Shown one piece after another: positions 7,925-17,077 of a stretch of 64,000 nt of DNA. This stretch comes from Kordiimonas pumila (GTDB lineage Bacteria > Pseudomonadota > Alphaproteobacteria > Sphingomonadales > Kordiimonadaceae). A program made the position numbers and the translations under genes. Within the stretch, counting starts at the first letter, position 1, and the number at the start of each line of letters is the position of its first letter. The notes beneath the pieces were generated by a model. It saw only the letters and a list, made by a program, of their open reading frames with translations, was not told the DNA's origin and made no database searches. The stretch is taken from the NCBI RefSeq assembly GCF_015240255.1, contig NZ_CP061205.1, forward strand, positions 2,129,501 through 2,193,500, given 5' to 3'.

Positions 7925-9826
7925 CTATTTTCCCATGCGGGTTAAAATTATATCGGCTTCGTCCATAAGCCTGTTCATGCGGGCAATAAGGGCATTGTAG
8001 GGAGCAGGGGTTGCCAGATCAACACCGGCCTCTTTCAGCATGTCATAGGGGTATTTGGAACCACCTGCTTTTAAAACATTTAGGTAGTCATTTTTGGCGC
8101 TTTGATCGCCTGCGAGCATACGCTCGGCAAAAAGTGTTCCGCCCGATAGGCTGGTCGCATACTGGTAGACATAAAAATTATAATAGAAATGCGGTATGTA
8201 AGCCCATTCGATGGCATAGGCTGGGTCTATGGTCATAACCCCTTGGTCGTGACCGTGGTATTTTTTTAAAAGATCAAGATAGAGTGTGGTCATTTTTGCA
8301 CCGGAGAGAGGCTCTCCGGCTTCTGCCATTTCATGAATTTTAAGCTCAAATTCTGCAAACATCGTTTGCCTGAAAAAAGTGCCGCGATAGCTCTCAAGAG
8401 CCCGGTCAATGTAATAAAGGCGCTCTGCATCACTTAAGTTTTTGGAAAGCATATATTCCTGAAGAAGTACTTCATTTGTGGTGGAAGCAAGCTCTGCGGT
8501 AAAGATGGTGTAGCCGTATGTTTCGTATGGGTTGTTTTCTTTTGATAAAAGAGAATGTACGGCATGCCCCCATTCATGGGAAAAGGTTGAAACATCTTCA
8601 AAACCCTTGTTGAAGTTCAAAAGAACGTAAGGGTGTACATCGTAAGCAGCACCTTGCATATATGCGCCCGAGCGTTTTCCTGACTGCGGGTACAGATGCA
8701 TCCAGTTACCCGTAAAACCTTGTTGCATAAGGCTGAGATATTTCTCACCGAAGGGCTTAAGCGAGGCTAAAGTTAGTGCTTTGGCATCCTCGACAGTGAA
8801 CTCCCGTGCAAGCTGTGTGGTTTCTGGGTAAGTATCATAATATTGTAAGTCTTTTATACCCATCATCCGGCCGCGAAGTTTCAGGTAACGGTGCATAGAT
8901 GCAAGATTGTCATTGGCTGCGGATACCAGTGTTTTATATACTTTAACGGGGATATTGCCGCTTGAGACTGCGCGTTCAAGGCTGGATGAATAGTGCCGTG
9001 AGCGTGCTTCGAATATATGTGACTTTACAAGGGTATCAAGCGTTTGCCCAAGCGGCGCTTCGTAGGTTTTCCAGCTGCTCCAGAATGTATCAAAAACTTT
9101 TTTACGGTCTTCTCTGTTCTGTGTAGCGCGGTATTTTGAATAAGTTGCTTGATCAAGGGTAACATGAGTTCCGTTTGTGAGTGTAATTTCTGGCCAAGGG
9201 ATACCTGCTGTTGTCAGGAGGGAGTATATACGTTGCGGCCCGGCTGTGACTTCTGCAGCGTTGGCGAGGATGTTTTCGGCTTCGGTGCCGAGTGTATGCT
9301 CTGCATTTCTGAGTGTATCTCGTAAGTTAAAGGCGTGTTTTTTTAGCCCTGCTTCAGCTTTTACAAAGCTTTCTATTTTGTCTCGTCCAATCGCAAGTAT
9401 TTCGGGGGCCATATAGGCTGTGGTTTGGTTAAACTTTGCCAAAACAGCCCGAGCCATACTTAGTCTTTCCTGTCCTTCGGCAAGGCGGAGGTTTTCATCC
9501 GCACCAAGTGACGCATATGTAAATATTCTTGCAGCGCTTTTTTGAATAGCTGATATTTCATCAAGGGCACTTAAAAGGGCTGGGGGGCTATCTCCTAAAT
9601 GCCCCTTGAACCGTGCTAGTTTTTCTATTGCCTGATGGATGCTTTCACGCGCTGCGTTCCATGCCTCTATTGTTGGGTAAAGCTCTGTCAGGTCCCATGT
9701 TTTTTGGTTTTTTTCCTGAGCATTTACAGGGTTTATGAAAGGTACATTCGCTATTGTTAGGGCCAAGAAGACGGCAAGCCCCATTTTTTTTGCAGATGAA
9801 GGGCTAGATGTTAAAGTTATATTCAT
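7925..9826 (-). CDS. Oligoendopeptidase F-like M3 metallopeptidase, exported
   Basis: 633-residue zinc peptidase of the M3B (PepF) family. HEWGH at residues 417-421 is the HExxH zinc site; the downstream ELASTTNE segment supplies the third ligand Glu. Unlike cytoplasmic PepF it starts with a hydrophobic signal-like segment (about residues 14-36, ending NPVNAQE), so it is probably periplasmic and would trim imported oligopeptides. AAGGTG precedes the ATG by about 7 bases. It converges on the TonB receptor and is not in an operon with it. Family call strong; export is inferred from the N-terminus. Confidence 0.92.
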   Translation of the reverse strand: MNITLTSSPSSAKKMGLAVFLALTIANVPFINPVNAQEKNQKTWDLTELYPTIEAWNAARESIHQAIEKLARFKGHLGDSPPALLSALDEISAIQKSAARIFTYASLGADENLRLAEGQERLSMARAVLAKFNQTTAYMAPEILAIGRDKIESFVKAEAGLKKHAFNLRDTLRNAEHTLGTEAENILANAAEVTAGPQRIYSLLTTAGIPWPEITLTNGTHVTLDQATYSKYRATQNREDRKKVFDTFWSSWKTYEAPLGQTLDTLVKSHIFEARSRHYSSSLERAVSSGNIPVKVYKTLVSAANDNLASMHRYLKLRGRMMGIKDLQYYDTYPETTQLAREFTVEDAKALTLASLKPFGEKYLSLMQQGFTGNWMHLYPQSGKRSGAYMQGAAYDVHPYVLLNFNKGFEDVSTFSHEWGHAVHSLLSKENNPYETYGYTIFTAELASTTNEVLLQEYMLSKNLSDAERLYYIDRALESYRGTFFRQTMFAEFELKIHEMAEAGEPLSGAKMTTLYLDLLKKYHGHDQGVMTIDPAYAIEWAYIPHFYYNFYVYQYATSLSGGTLFAERMLAGDQSAKNDYLNVLKAGGSKYPYDMLKEAGVDLATPAPYNALIARMNRLMDEADIILTRMGK

Positions 9827-10091
9827 GAATTACACCTTTATATAGGGAGGCTTTGATCGACCCTAGACTAGGCCGTGAATGAAATTAATCAACAAGGATT
9901 AGCCGTTGCTGTTGGCATTTTAAGGAGTGTGAGCTCCCTATTGGTATAAGAGAAAAAAGCTCATTGAAATGTGAAGGGTATTCATAATAAAAGTGTTGGG
10001 CTAAACGACTATGAGTTAGTGTATCTCAATTCAAATATATCTGTTATGTATCTTGAATGGAATGATCAGAAGTCTATAGCGGGAGAATCTT

Positions 10092-10745
10092 TTGCGTTTC
10101 AATGTCTTAGGGGTGTCTTTAGCTCTGGTTGCAAGTTTTTGTATGGCAAAAGCTAATGCTGAAGATTTATCTGTCGCAGTTGTTGATGGTAGCAAAAATG
10201 CTGTTGTGGGCGCGATTGTGTCGTTGATGCCAGTGTCTGATACCATTGTTTTACCAAAAACAGAAAAGACGGCTTCCATCAAACAGCAGAATGTTATGTT
10301 CTCGCCTTTTATTTTGCCAGTGCAGACCGGTACTTTGGTTACATTTCCGAATATGGATAAGATCAGACATCACGTTTATTCTTTTTCATCCGCAAAAACT
10401 TTTGAATTGAAGCTTTACGGCCAAGACGAAACACAGCAGGTGTTGTTTGATAAAAAAGGTGTCGCTGCTCTTGGATGCAATATTCATGATAACATGCTTG
10501 CCTATATTTATGTGACAGATGACCCTCTTTTCCGTGTTGCAGATCAAAGCGGCAAAGCTAGTTTTAGTGATTTACCTGTCGGTGATTATGAAATTCATAT
10601 TTGGCACCCTGATCAGCAAAAATCGATGGAAGGCTATGCGCATGCAATTAGCCTACCGGAAGGTGGTGCCAAAGCACTTGAACTTGTGTTTGAGATGAAG
10701 TCTCGCAGACACACACAGCAGCAACCAGTAGAAAACGAATATTAA
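10092..10745 (+). CDS. Exported cupredoxin-like protein (annotated in relatives as methylamine utilization protein)
   Basis: 217-residue protein with a signal peptide (residues 1-23, ending KANA). It begins with TTG 10092, five bases after GGGAGA. The body resembles a small blue-copper fold: a His pair at 93-94 in RHHVYSF and C129-N-I-H132-D-N-M135 supply a possible His/Cys/His/Met type-1 copper set. Its C-terminal part (GKASFSDLPVGDYEIHIWHP) resembles a carboxypeptidase-regulatory beta domain. Database relatives are often called methylamine utilization protein, but no methylamine genes are near, so that name should not be taken as function. The GGDEF/EAL gene starts one base after its stop. 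Confidence 0.7.
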   Translation: MRFNVLGVSLALVASFCMAKANAEDLSVAVVDGSKNAVVGAIVSLMPVSDTIVLPKTEKTASIKQQNVMFSPFILPVQTGTLVTFPNMDKIRHHVYSFSSAKTFELKLYGQDETQQVLFDKKGVAALGCNIHDNMLAYIYVTDDPLFRVADQSGKASFSDLPVGDYEIHIWHPDQQKSMEGYAHAISLPEGGAKALELVFEMKSRRHTQQQPVENEY

Positions 10746-10746
10746 A

Positions 10747-13083
10747 ATGCCTTCATTCAAGTTTCAGACGAGACTTACAATTGTATATTTAGCGCTATTT
10801 TTATTGGTGCAGGGCATAATTGTTTTATCGTTTTACACTACGGTAACACGGAATGTGCAAGATCAGGTACAAGGGCAGCTTGCTGCCTCGGCCCGTGTTT
10901 TTGAAAGTGTTGTCGATTCAAGGGTAAAGGAACTTGCTAGTCGAGCATTGATTTTGGCTCAGGATTTTGGTTTTCGTCAAGCGGTTGGGACAGAGGATCA
11001 GCCAACCATCAAATCCGCACTATTAAACTTGGGTAAAAGAATTGGAGCGGATCTCGCTCTGGCTTATGATCCTGATGGTAATGTTATTGCATCAGCTGCA
11101 GGCGCGTTGCCACGGTCTTTTGCTGGGTTAATTTTAGGGCTTGAAAATCAGAGGTCAAAAGACACGACTGTTGCTCGAATCATTGCCATGAATGGTAAAT
11201 TGTACGAAATTGTTGTTGTACCTGTTTTTGCGCCAGATTTACTTGCCTGGATTGTTTTGGGTAAAGAAATGAACAGAACTGTGGCACAGGAAATTAAATC
11301 ATTGTCGCCGATTGAGCTGGATATTGCCTTCCTATTCGAAAATGGCAGTGGGGATTATGAGCCAGCGGCCTCTACATCAAATGCGGATATGGTACGGTCT
11401 TTTTTGCGGGAGGCTATAACACCTGAAACGGTAAACCCGACTTTTAAAACATATCTTGCAGGTGAAAACTATATGCTCTGGCATATCGGTTTTGACAGAG
11501 CTTACAAAGATGCAGCTGATAATAGCCAGGCGGGGGCTTTGCTTTACTTTTCAATGGATAAGGCAATGCAGCCTTATATGTCACTAGCGCTTGCACTTTT
11601 AGGTGTCTTGGCTCTCGGGCTTATTATTCTGGTGATGGGGAGTGTCGTTATTTCCAGAGGGGTTACCAGACCTCTGCGCCAGCTTGCGAGTGCGGCAAAC
11701 CGCATTGCTAAAGGTGATTATCAGGAAGTAAAAGCCCCGACCAAAGGTGATGAAATCGCTGACCTGACATCCAGTTTCAATCGAATGGTTGATGCGGTTC
11801 GTGATCGGGAAGATAGAATTGTATATCAAGCCTATCATGACACTGAAACAGGGTTGTTTAACAGAAACCAGTTTGAACGTACCTTGCAAGAACACATTGA
11901 TAAAAAAGGGAAGTTTTGTGTCGTGATTGCAGAAGTACAGCATGTTGCTGAACTTCGAAGTGTTTTAGATCACACCCATATAAATGAACTTTTGAAGGGT
12001 ATTGGCACCCGTATTGCGCAGGTTACTAATATTGAAGTAGCAAGGTTATCATCGGACTCATTTGTTTTTCTCCTTGATGATATGAACCGCGCTGAGGTTG
12101 TTGCATCGCTCATTATTAATTCTTTCATGACCCCCTTTGAGGTTACGGATATTGTGGTGGATGCAAGCGTTAAGCTTGGCCTGTCAAAGTTTCCCAATGA
12201 TAGTACTGATTCTATGAAGCTCATGCAGGCGGCTAGCTCTGCGCTGGATCAGGGGCGGACTGCAACAAAAGGCTATGCTTGGTTTGTTGCGTCTACTGGT
12301 GATGCTTACAAGCAGCGTTTGTCCCTTATGAGTGAGCTGCGAGAGGCATTGAAATCCGGAGATGTATCTTTTTCCTATCAACCTAAACTTGACCTTGGTT
12401 TAGGTAAGGTGAATGCAGTTGAAGCACTTGTGCGCTGGAATAGTTCAACGCGTGGATTTGTGCCACCGGATGATTTCATTCCGTTTGCAGAAAGAACAGG
12501 CGATATCAAGCATTTGACAGAATGGGGCCTCAGGAAAGCTGTGTCACAGTGTGCACAGTGGCGTAGTAAAGGCCTCCATCTGGCCGTTGCGGTTAATCTG
12601 TCTACAAATGACCTGATGAATATGAATTTGCCGGGGCAAATATTAGCCTTACTACGCGATTTTAATGTGCCGGCTTCCCTGTTAAAACTTGAAGTGACTG
12701 AAAGTGCGGTGATGCATGATATGGCACGCGCGCTTGAGGTTTTAAATATGCTGAGCGCCATGGGTTTGACACTATCTATTGATGATTATGGTACAGGGTA
12801 TTCTTCCCTGAGCTATTTAAAGCGATTACCTGTGAGTGAAATTAAGATTGATAAATCTTTTGTTATGAAGCTTGCCGAAAATGAGGAAGACCAGATCCTT
12901 GTAAGGTCTACTATCGAACTGGGCCACAACCTAGGCCTAAAGGTGACAGCTGAAGGGGTTGAGGACGAAAAAAGTGCCAAAATGCTGAAAGAGTATGGCT
13001 GCGATACCTTGCAAGGTTATTTTATTAGCCGGCCTCTACCAGCGCCAGACTTGGAGGCATTTCTAGCCGATAAAGGGTACTAA
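10747..13083 (+). CDS. Membrane HAMP-GGDEF-EAL protein, probable c-di-GMP phosphodiesterase
   Basis: 778-residue inner-membrane signalling protein. A transmembrane helix near residues 8-28, a periplasmic sensor region to about 277 and a second helix near 278-303 are followed by HAMP (304-356), GGDEF (370-505) and EAL (530-770). The GGDEF site reads SSDSF at 435-439, so cyclase activity should be lost. The EAL domain keeps EALVRW at 559-564, DDYGTGYSSL at 679-688 and the later K-S-F and AEGVE motifs, so c-di-GMP hydrolysis is expected. The periplasmic part could sense the cupredoxin-like product of the gene one base upstream. The barrel gene follows one base after the stop. Confidence 0.93.
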   Translation: MPSFKFQTRLTIVYLALFLLVQGIIVLSFYTTVTRNVQDQVQGQLAASARVFESVVDSRVKELASRALILAQDFGFRQAVGTEDQPTIKSALLNLGKRIGADLALAYDPDGNVIASAAGALPRSFAGLILGLENQRSKDTTVARIIAMNGKLYEIVVVPVFAPDLLAWIVLGKEMNRTVAQEIKSLSPIELDIAFLFENGSGDYEPAASTSNADMVRSFLREAITPETVNPTFKTYLAGENYMLWHIGFDRAYKDAADNSQAGALLYFSMDKAMQPYMSLALALLGVLALGLIILVMGSVVISRGVTRPLRQLASAANRIAKGDYQEVKAPTKGDEIADLTSSFNRMVDAVRDREDRIVYQAYHDTETGLFNRNQFERTLQEHIDKKGKFCVVIAEVQHVAELRSVLDHTHINELLKGIGTRIAQVTNIEVARLSSDSFVFLLDDMNRAEVVASLIINSFMTPFEVTDIVVDASVKLGLSKFPNDSTDSMKLMQAASSALDQGRTATKGYAWFVASTGDAYKQRLSLMSELREALKSGDVSFSYQPKLDLGLGKVNAVEALVRWNSSTRGFVPPDDFIPFAERTGDIKHLTEWGLRKAVSQCAQWRSKGLHLAVAVNLSTNDLMNMNLPGQILALLRDFNVPASLLKLEVTESAVMHDMARALEVLNMLSAMGLTLSIDDYGTGYSSLSYLKRLPVSEIKIDKSFVMKLAENEEDQILVRSTIELGHNLGLKVTAEGVEDEKSAKMLKEYGCDTLQGYFISRPLPAPDLEAFLADKGY

Positions 13084-13084
13084 A

Positions 13085-14359
13085 ATGATGGAGCATGGGG
13101 GTTGTTTTATCAACTGGTGTATTTCAGCAGTCCTTATTGGATTTACGCTGCCTGTTTACGCACAGGATAGCTCGCTGGAAGTAGATATTTTTGCTGATGC
13201 AAGGGTAACTGTAACATCTGGCGAGCCGACTTGGTTTAATGACTGGTTAGGAAAAGGCCGATACGGCGGTGAACGTGATAAAGGAACAGATGCGGAGTTT
13301 CGGCTTGCAGAAGTTTCGTTGCTGGCAAAATATAATCTGACATGGGATCTACATGCTTTTGCTCATGTAAAATATGACCCAGAGCAAGATAAACCAGCTG
13401 ATGTGGTCGAAGCCTATTTTTCTTACGAGCCAGTGCCAAAGTCTGCACTGCGGTACAGCTTTAAAGCAGGATTATACTTTCCGCATATTTCCCGAGAAAA
13501 CACCGGAATAGCATGGACTTCCCCGTACACTATTACGCCGTCTGCTGCTAATAGCTGGGTTGGCGAGGAAATAAGGGCGCTGGGTATTGAAGCGAAAGCG
13601 GAATACAGGCATGAAATGCATAGGCTGGCTTTCACTGTTGGCATCTTTGGTATGAATGATCCCGCAGGAACTCTGCTTGCGTTTAGAGGCTGGGGTATAG
13701 GAGATGCTAAAGTAGGAGCTTTTTCTCAGGTGCCTCTTGTGTCGCTGCCTGTCTTTACTGCGGAAGGTGGCTTTATACCACAACCAACATGGGTACACCC
13801 TGTGCGCGAAATAGATGGCCGACCAGGTTATTATATGGCGGCTGATTGGCGTTATGGACGTTCTGTGAGTGTCGGTGTTTTTTATTATGATAATCGCGGT
13901 GACCCTGAAGCATTTGAACATAAACAGTATGCGTGGGATACCCGCTTTTGGAATGCCTATATTGAGGCAGAACCGGTGAAAGGACTAAAGCTTATTTCGC
14001 AGTATATGTTTGGCCGCACAGAAATGGGGCCAAAAGGCTGGGGCGGAAGTGATCGCCGTTATCTGGATGTTAATTTTGATACGGTTTACCTATTGGCATC
14101 ACAAGAGTTTGGTAAGTACCGGATTTCTGGGCGGGGAGAATGGTTCGGGGTTGAAGATAACTCGCTTCTAAGCATCGATAACAATAATGAAGATGGATAC
14201 GCTTTCACAGTAGCTCTATCCAGAAAGATTGGTGCGCGTGATATACTTATGATGGAATATCTTTATATTAATAGTGATAGACCTGCACGTGCCTATATTG
14301 GTTTTGAGCCGCATCAGGAAAATAGTCTGTTGCAGCTCAGCTTTCGTAAAGTTTTTTAA
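13085..14359 (+). CDS. Porin-like outer-membrane beta-barrel protein, unrecognised family
   Basis: 424-residue protein with a signal peptide (to about residue 26, PVYAQDSS). The remainder is an alternation of aromatic-rich strands (for example LTWDLHAFAHVKYDP, YMAADWRYGRSVSVGVFYYD) and it ends in Phe (SFRKVF), as expected for a barrel assembled by BAM. I cannot place it in a named porin family. It is the third gene of a tightly packed unit with the cupredoxin-like and EAL genes, which suggests a shared job at the envelope. Its stop overlaps by four bases the stop of the convergent PLP lyase gene. Confidence 0.7.
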   Translation: MMEHGGCFINWCISAVLIGFTLPVYAQDSSLEVDIFADARVTVTSGEPTWFNDWLGKGRYGGERDKGTDAEFRLAEVSLLAKYNLTWDLHAFAHVKYDPEQDKPADVVEAYFSYEPVPKSALRYSFKAGLYFPHISRENTGIAWTSPYTITPSAANSWVGEEIRALGIEAKAEYRHEMHRLAFTVGIFGMNDPAGTLLAFRGWGIGDAKVGAFSQVPLVSLPVFTAEGGFIPQPTWVHPVREIDGRPGYYMAADWRYGRSVSVGVFYYDNRGDPEAFEHKQYAWDTRFWNAYIEAEPVKGLKLISQYMFGRTEMGPKGWGGSDRRYLDVNFDTVYLLASQEFGKYRISGRGEWFGVEDNSLLSIDNNNEDGYAFTVALSRKIGARDILMMEYLYINSDRPARAYIGFEPHQENSLLQLSFRKVF

Positions 14360-15540
14360 GCCGCGAGATGCTGCTTATAGCGGTCTAGGCCTGCTGACAG
14401 GTCTGCAATTAGGTCTTCTGCATCTTCAAGCCCAATATGAAGCCTTAGAACTGGCCCTGATGATTGCCATTTTTCTGCTGTGCGCGCGCTTGTTGGGTCA
14501 CTTGGCAGGATCAGGCTCTCATAACCGCCCCAGCTAAAGCCCATTTTAAACAGTTTCATATGATCAACCATCGCTGCCGTATCGTCGTAGCTGCCGCGTT
14601 TCAAAACGATGGAAAAAAGGCCTGTCGAGCCGCTAAAATCACGTTGCCAAAGGTCGTGCCCTGGGCAGGACGGAAAAGCCGGATGTAGAACAGTTTCAAT
14701 TTCTGGATGTGAATCTAGCCATGCTGCAATCTTTAAAGCGTTTTCTTCATGCTGTTTCAGCCTTACCGAGAGTGTCCTCAGCCCCCGCAGGGCAAGGGAA
14801 GCATCATCTGGGGACACTGTTTGACCAAGTTGAAAGGCTGTGCGTTGCAGCTTAAGGAAGGTCCGTTCATTTGCGGTTGCACTGCCAAGCATTATATCAG
14901 AATGACCCCCAATATATTTGGTACAGGCATGAACAGAAATATCTGCGCCCATTTCAAGCGGATTTAAAAATAGCGGTGTAGCCCATGTGTTATCAGTAAT
15001 AACATAAGCACCGTGTTTTTGGGCAGTTGCACAAATGGTTGGCAAATCCTGCACCTCAAAAGTAAGTGAGCCGGGGCTTTCTGTAACGATAACTGTTGTG
15101 TTTTCCCTGATTAGGCTAGTGATGTTTTCTCCTATCATTGGAGGGTAATATGTGGTTTCCACACCCATGTTTTTCAAAAAACCATTGGCAAAAGCTCTGG
15201 TTGGCTCATAAGCACTATCTGTTATGAGGATATGGTCGCCCGCTTTAACAAGGGCAAGAATAGCGCCTGTTACAGCTGCTACACCACTTGGGTAAAGCAT
15301 GGTGCCTTTGCCACCTTCAAGCTCTGTAATGGCTTCAGCAAGCGCCCAGTGTGTCGGGGTGCCCTTACGGCCATAGAAAAGCTTTTTCGCAGATGGATCT
15401 TTTACTCCGCTACGTAAATCCTCGTATGTATCAAACAGGCATGTTGATGCCCGGTAGATAGGTGGGTTTACTACCCCGTGCGTCCATTCTTTGCGTCTGC
15501 CTGTGGTTACAAGGGTTGTTTCATTCACTATTTTTTTCAT
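14356..15540 (-). CDS. metC: Cystathionine beta-lyase-like PLP enzyme
   Basis: 394-residue enzyme of the Cys/Met-metabolism PLP family (fold type I), cytoplasmic. Visible are the phosphate-binding YPSGVAA, ITDNTWATPLF with the cofactor-facing Asp, and SVHACTKYIGGHSD, where Lys forms the Schiff base. The pattern and length fit bacterial MetC, which splits cystathionine to homocysteine, pyruvate and ammonia; other members of the family (gamma-lyase or synthase) cannot be excluded. It starts six bases after the sulfurtransferase stop, so sseA-metC form a sulfur-metabolism operon. Confidence 0.85.
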   Translation of the reverse strand: MKKIVNETTLVTTGRRKEWTHGVVNPPIYRASTCLFDTYEDLRSGVKDPSAKKLFYGRKGTPTHWALAEAITELEGGKGTMLYPSGVAAVTGAILALVKAGDHILITDSAYEPTRAFANGFLKNMGVETTYYPPMIGENITSLIRENTTVIVTESPGSLTFEVQDLPTICATAQKHGAYVITDNTWATPLFLNPLEMGADISVHACTKYIGGHSDIMLGSATANERTFLKLQRTAFQLGQTVSPDDASLALRGLRTLSVRLKQHEENALKIAAWLDSHPEIETVLHPAFPSCPGHDLWQRDFSGSTGLFSIVLKRGSYDDTAAMVDHMKLFKMGFSWGGYESLILPSDPTSARTAEKWQSSGPVLRLHIGLEDAEDLIADLSAGLDRYKQHLAA

Positions 15541-15546
15541 TGTGTT

Positions 15547-16392
15547 TTATTCACCTGTTTTTACGGGTAGAGAACTTAGGGCGCCCCATTCGGTCCATGA
15601 ACCGTCATAAACTGCGGTATCCCACTTACCAAGGCATGCAAGGGCAAGGGCAATATTACATGCCATCATGCCAGAACCACAGCTGGTGGTAATGGGCGCT
15701 GTTAGGTCAATAGCCTTTGCAGCAACAATATCTTGTAAGGCCTTGGTATTTTTTAAGGTACTATCACTATTGTAAAGCTCAGTTACAGGTAAGCTGATTG
15801 AGCCGGGGATGTGCCCTGACCTTAAGCCTGCACGTGGTTCTGGTACAGCCCCTGTAAACCGCCCATTTGGGCGGGCATCCAGAACCTGATGGCGAGTGTC
15901 TTTCAAGGTGGCAGCTACCTCGGTTGCTGAGCGCACAAGTTCCGGCTGAAACATAGCTTTGTAAGTTGTTGCATCGCGCGGAAGCGGGGCGCTAGAAATA
16001 CTATTACCTGCAGCAATCCAGGCAGAGAGGCCGCCATCAAGGACGCACACCTTCTCGTGCCCCATAATGCGAAACATCCACCAAACCCTTGCCGCAGTTG
16101 GTAAATCACCCTGACTGTAAGCCACAATAGTGTGGTCATTTGATATACCAAGGGCCGAAACTTTTTGGGCAAAATCAGCCTCAGTTGGTAGCATATGCGG
16201 TAAATTAGATGTTTGATCTGAAATATCGTCTACGTCAAAGAATACAGCGCCGGGAACATGGTTTTTTCGGAAGTCTATTTCGGGGTCATGGTCTGACCCC
16301 GGCATATACCACGTACCATCAAGCGGAAGTATGTTCTTGTCGTGTATGTGTTCCGTGAGCCATGAGGCTGAGACAATAGGGGGAAAAGACAT
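15547..16392 (-). CDS. sseA: 3-mercaptopyruvate/thiosulfate sulfurtransferase
   Basis: 281-residue protein with two rhodanese domains. The N-terminal inactive domain (to about 140) contains ILPLDGTWYMPG and the C-terminal one carries the catalytic loop CGSGMMA, close to the CGSGVTA loop of mercaptopyruvate sulfurtransferases rather than the CRKG-type loop of thiosulfate enzymes. It moves sulfane sulfur from 3-mercaptopyruvate to cyanide or thiol acceptors. Upstream gene of the sseA-metC pair. Confidence 0.88.
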   Translation of the reverse strand: MSFPPIVSASWLTEHIHDKNILPLDGTWYMPGSDHDPEIDFRKNHVPGAVFFDVDDISDQTSNLPHMLPTEADFAQKVSALGISNDHTIVAYSQGDLPTAARVWWMFRIMGHEKVCVLDGGLSAWIAAGNSISSAPLPRDATTYKAMFQPELVRSATEVAATLKDTRHQVLDARPNGRFTGAVPEPRAGLRSGHIPGSISLPVTELYNSDSTLKNTKALQDIVAAKAIDLTAPITTSCGSGMMACNIALALACLGKWDTAVYDGSWTEWGALSSLPVKTGE

Positions 16393-16524
16393 GATAAAAC
16401 CTCTGGGCAGAACACTGTTACACCGTGCACTCTAAGAGGCTGGGGCCTGCATTTCAATCAGGCAAAAGATATTTTAAGAGTATTTAAGGGCAGAGCGCGT
16501 TTAAGCGCCCTTGCCAGCGAGGTT

Positions 16525-16845
16525 TTAGTTCACAATTAGCCGTGAAGAAATATCGCCACTATCACTGCACTTAAACAGATGTTCGAGTAAAGGGTGATCG
16601 AACTCTTCCGTTTCAGGGCAAGCAATCAGGCTTTCTTCCGCCACATAAGTGGTGTGTTTCTCGCCGTCGACCAAAATGTGATACCAAGGCCTGTCTTTTG
16701 AAGGATGCATTTCTGACATAACTTCATACCATTCTGGGGATTGGCTGAAGCTGGCATCAACATCAAAAATAAGGCCACGATAGCCAAATTTGCTGTGCCG
16801 AACGACTTGACCGGGTGCAAACCGTGCAGTTTGTGTCTTTAACAT
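16525..16845 (-). CDS. hspQ: HspQ heat-shock protein / YccV-like hemimethylated-DNA-binding domain
   Basis: 106-residue protein with the YccV domain: APGQVVRHSKFGYRGLIFDVD near the start, then WYHILVDGEKHTTYVAEESL and a C-terminal HPLLEHLF. In enterobacteria HspQ is a heat-shock protein that acts on Lon specificity and on DnaA amount. It is monocistronic here. On the minus strand CCCCATTAT (16876 down to 16868) lies about 22 bases before the ATG and matches a heat-shock -10 box, but I see no convincing -35, so heat-shock control is only suggested. Confidence 0.9.
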   Translation of the reverse strand: MLKTQTARFAPGQVVRHSKFGYRGLIFDVDASFSQSPEWYEVMSEMHPSKDRPWYHILVDGEKHTTYVAEESLIACPETEEFDHPLLEHLFKCSDSGDISSRLIVN

Positions 16846-17077
16846 CGTTCTACTCCTCTCTGTCGGTATAATGGGGAAACCGAAGCCAGACCACTTCTTG
16901 ATCTGTCTTAAAATATTAACATTTTGCGATTAACAAAGCCTGAACAATTATTTTCACGCTGTTAACCATTTTGTCTTTCATATGTAATAAATCGTGTTGC
17001 TTGCGCTTTAGTTCAAGAGGCGTTATCTAAAACGCGCAGAAACACAGGCATTTAATGTGCTAAAAAGGCAAAAAGTA

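Noticed and set aside
9971-10156. 61-residue plus-strand frame before the cupredoxin-like gene
   Set aside because: It overlaps the start and signal peptide of the supported gene and has no recognisable features.
16846-17077. preQ1 riboswitch before queF
   Set aside because: I could not find the small C-rich hairpin plus A-rich tail of a preQ1 aptamer, and the gene is biosynthetic in a group where such control is unusual.
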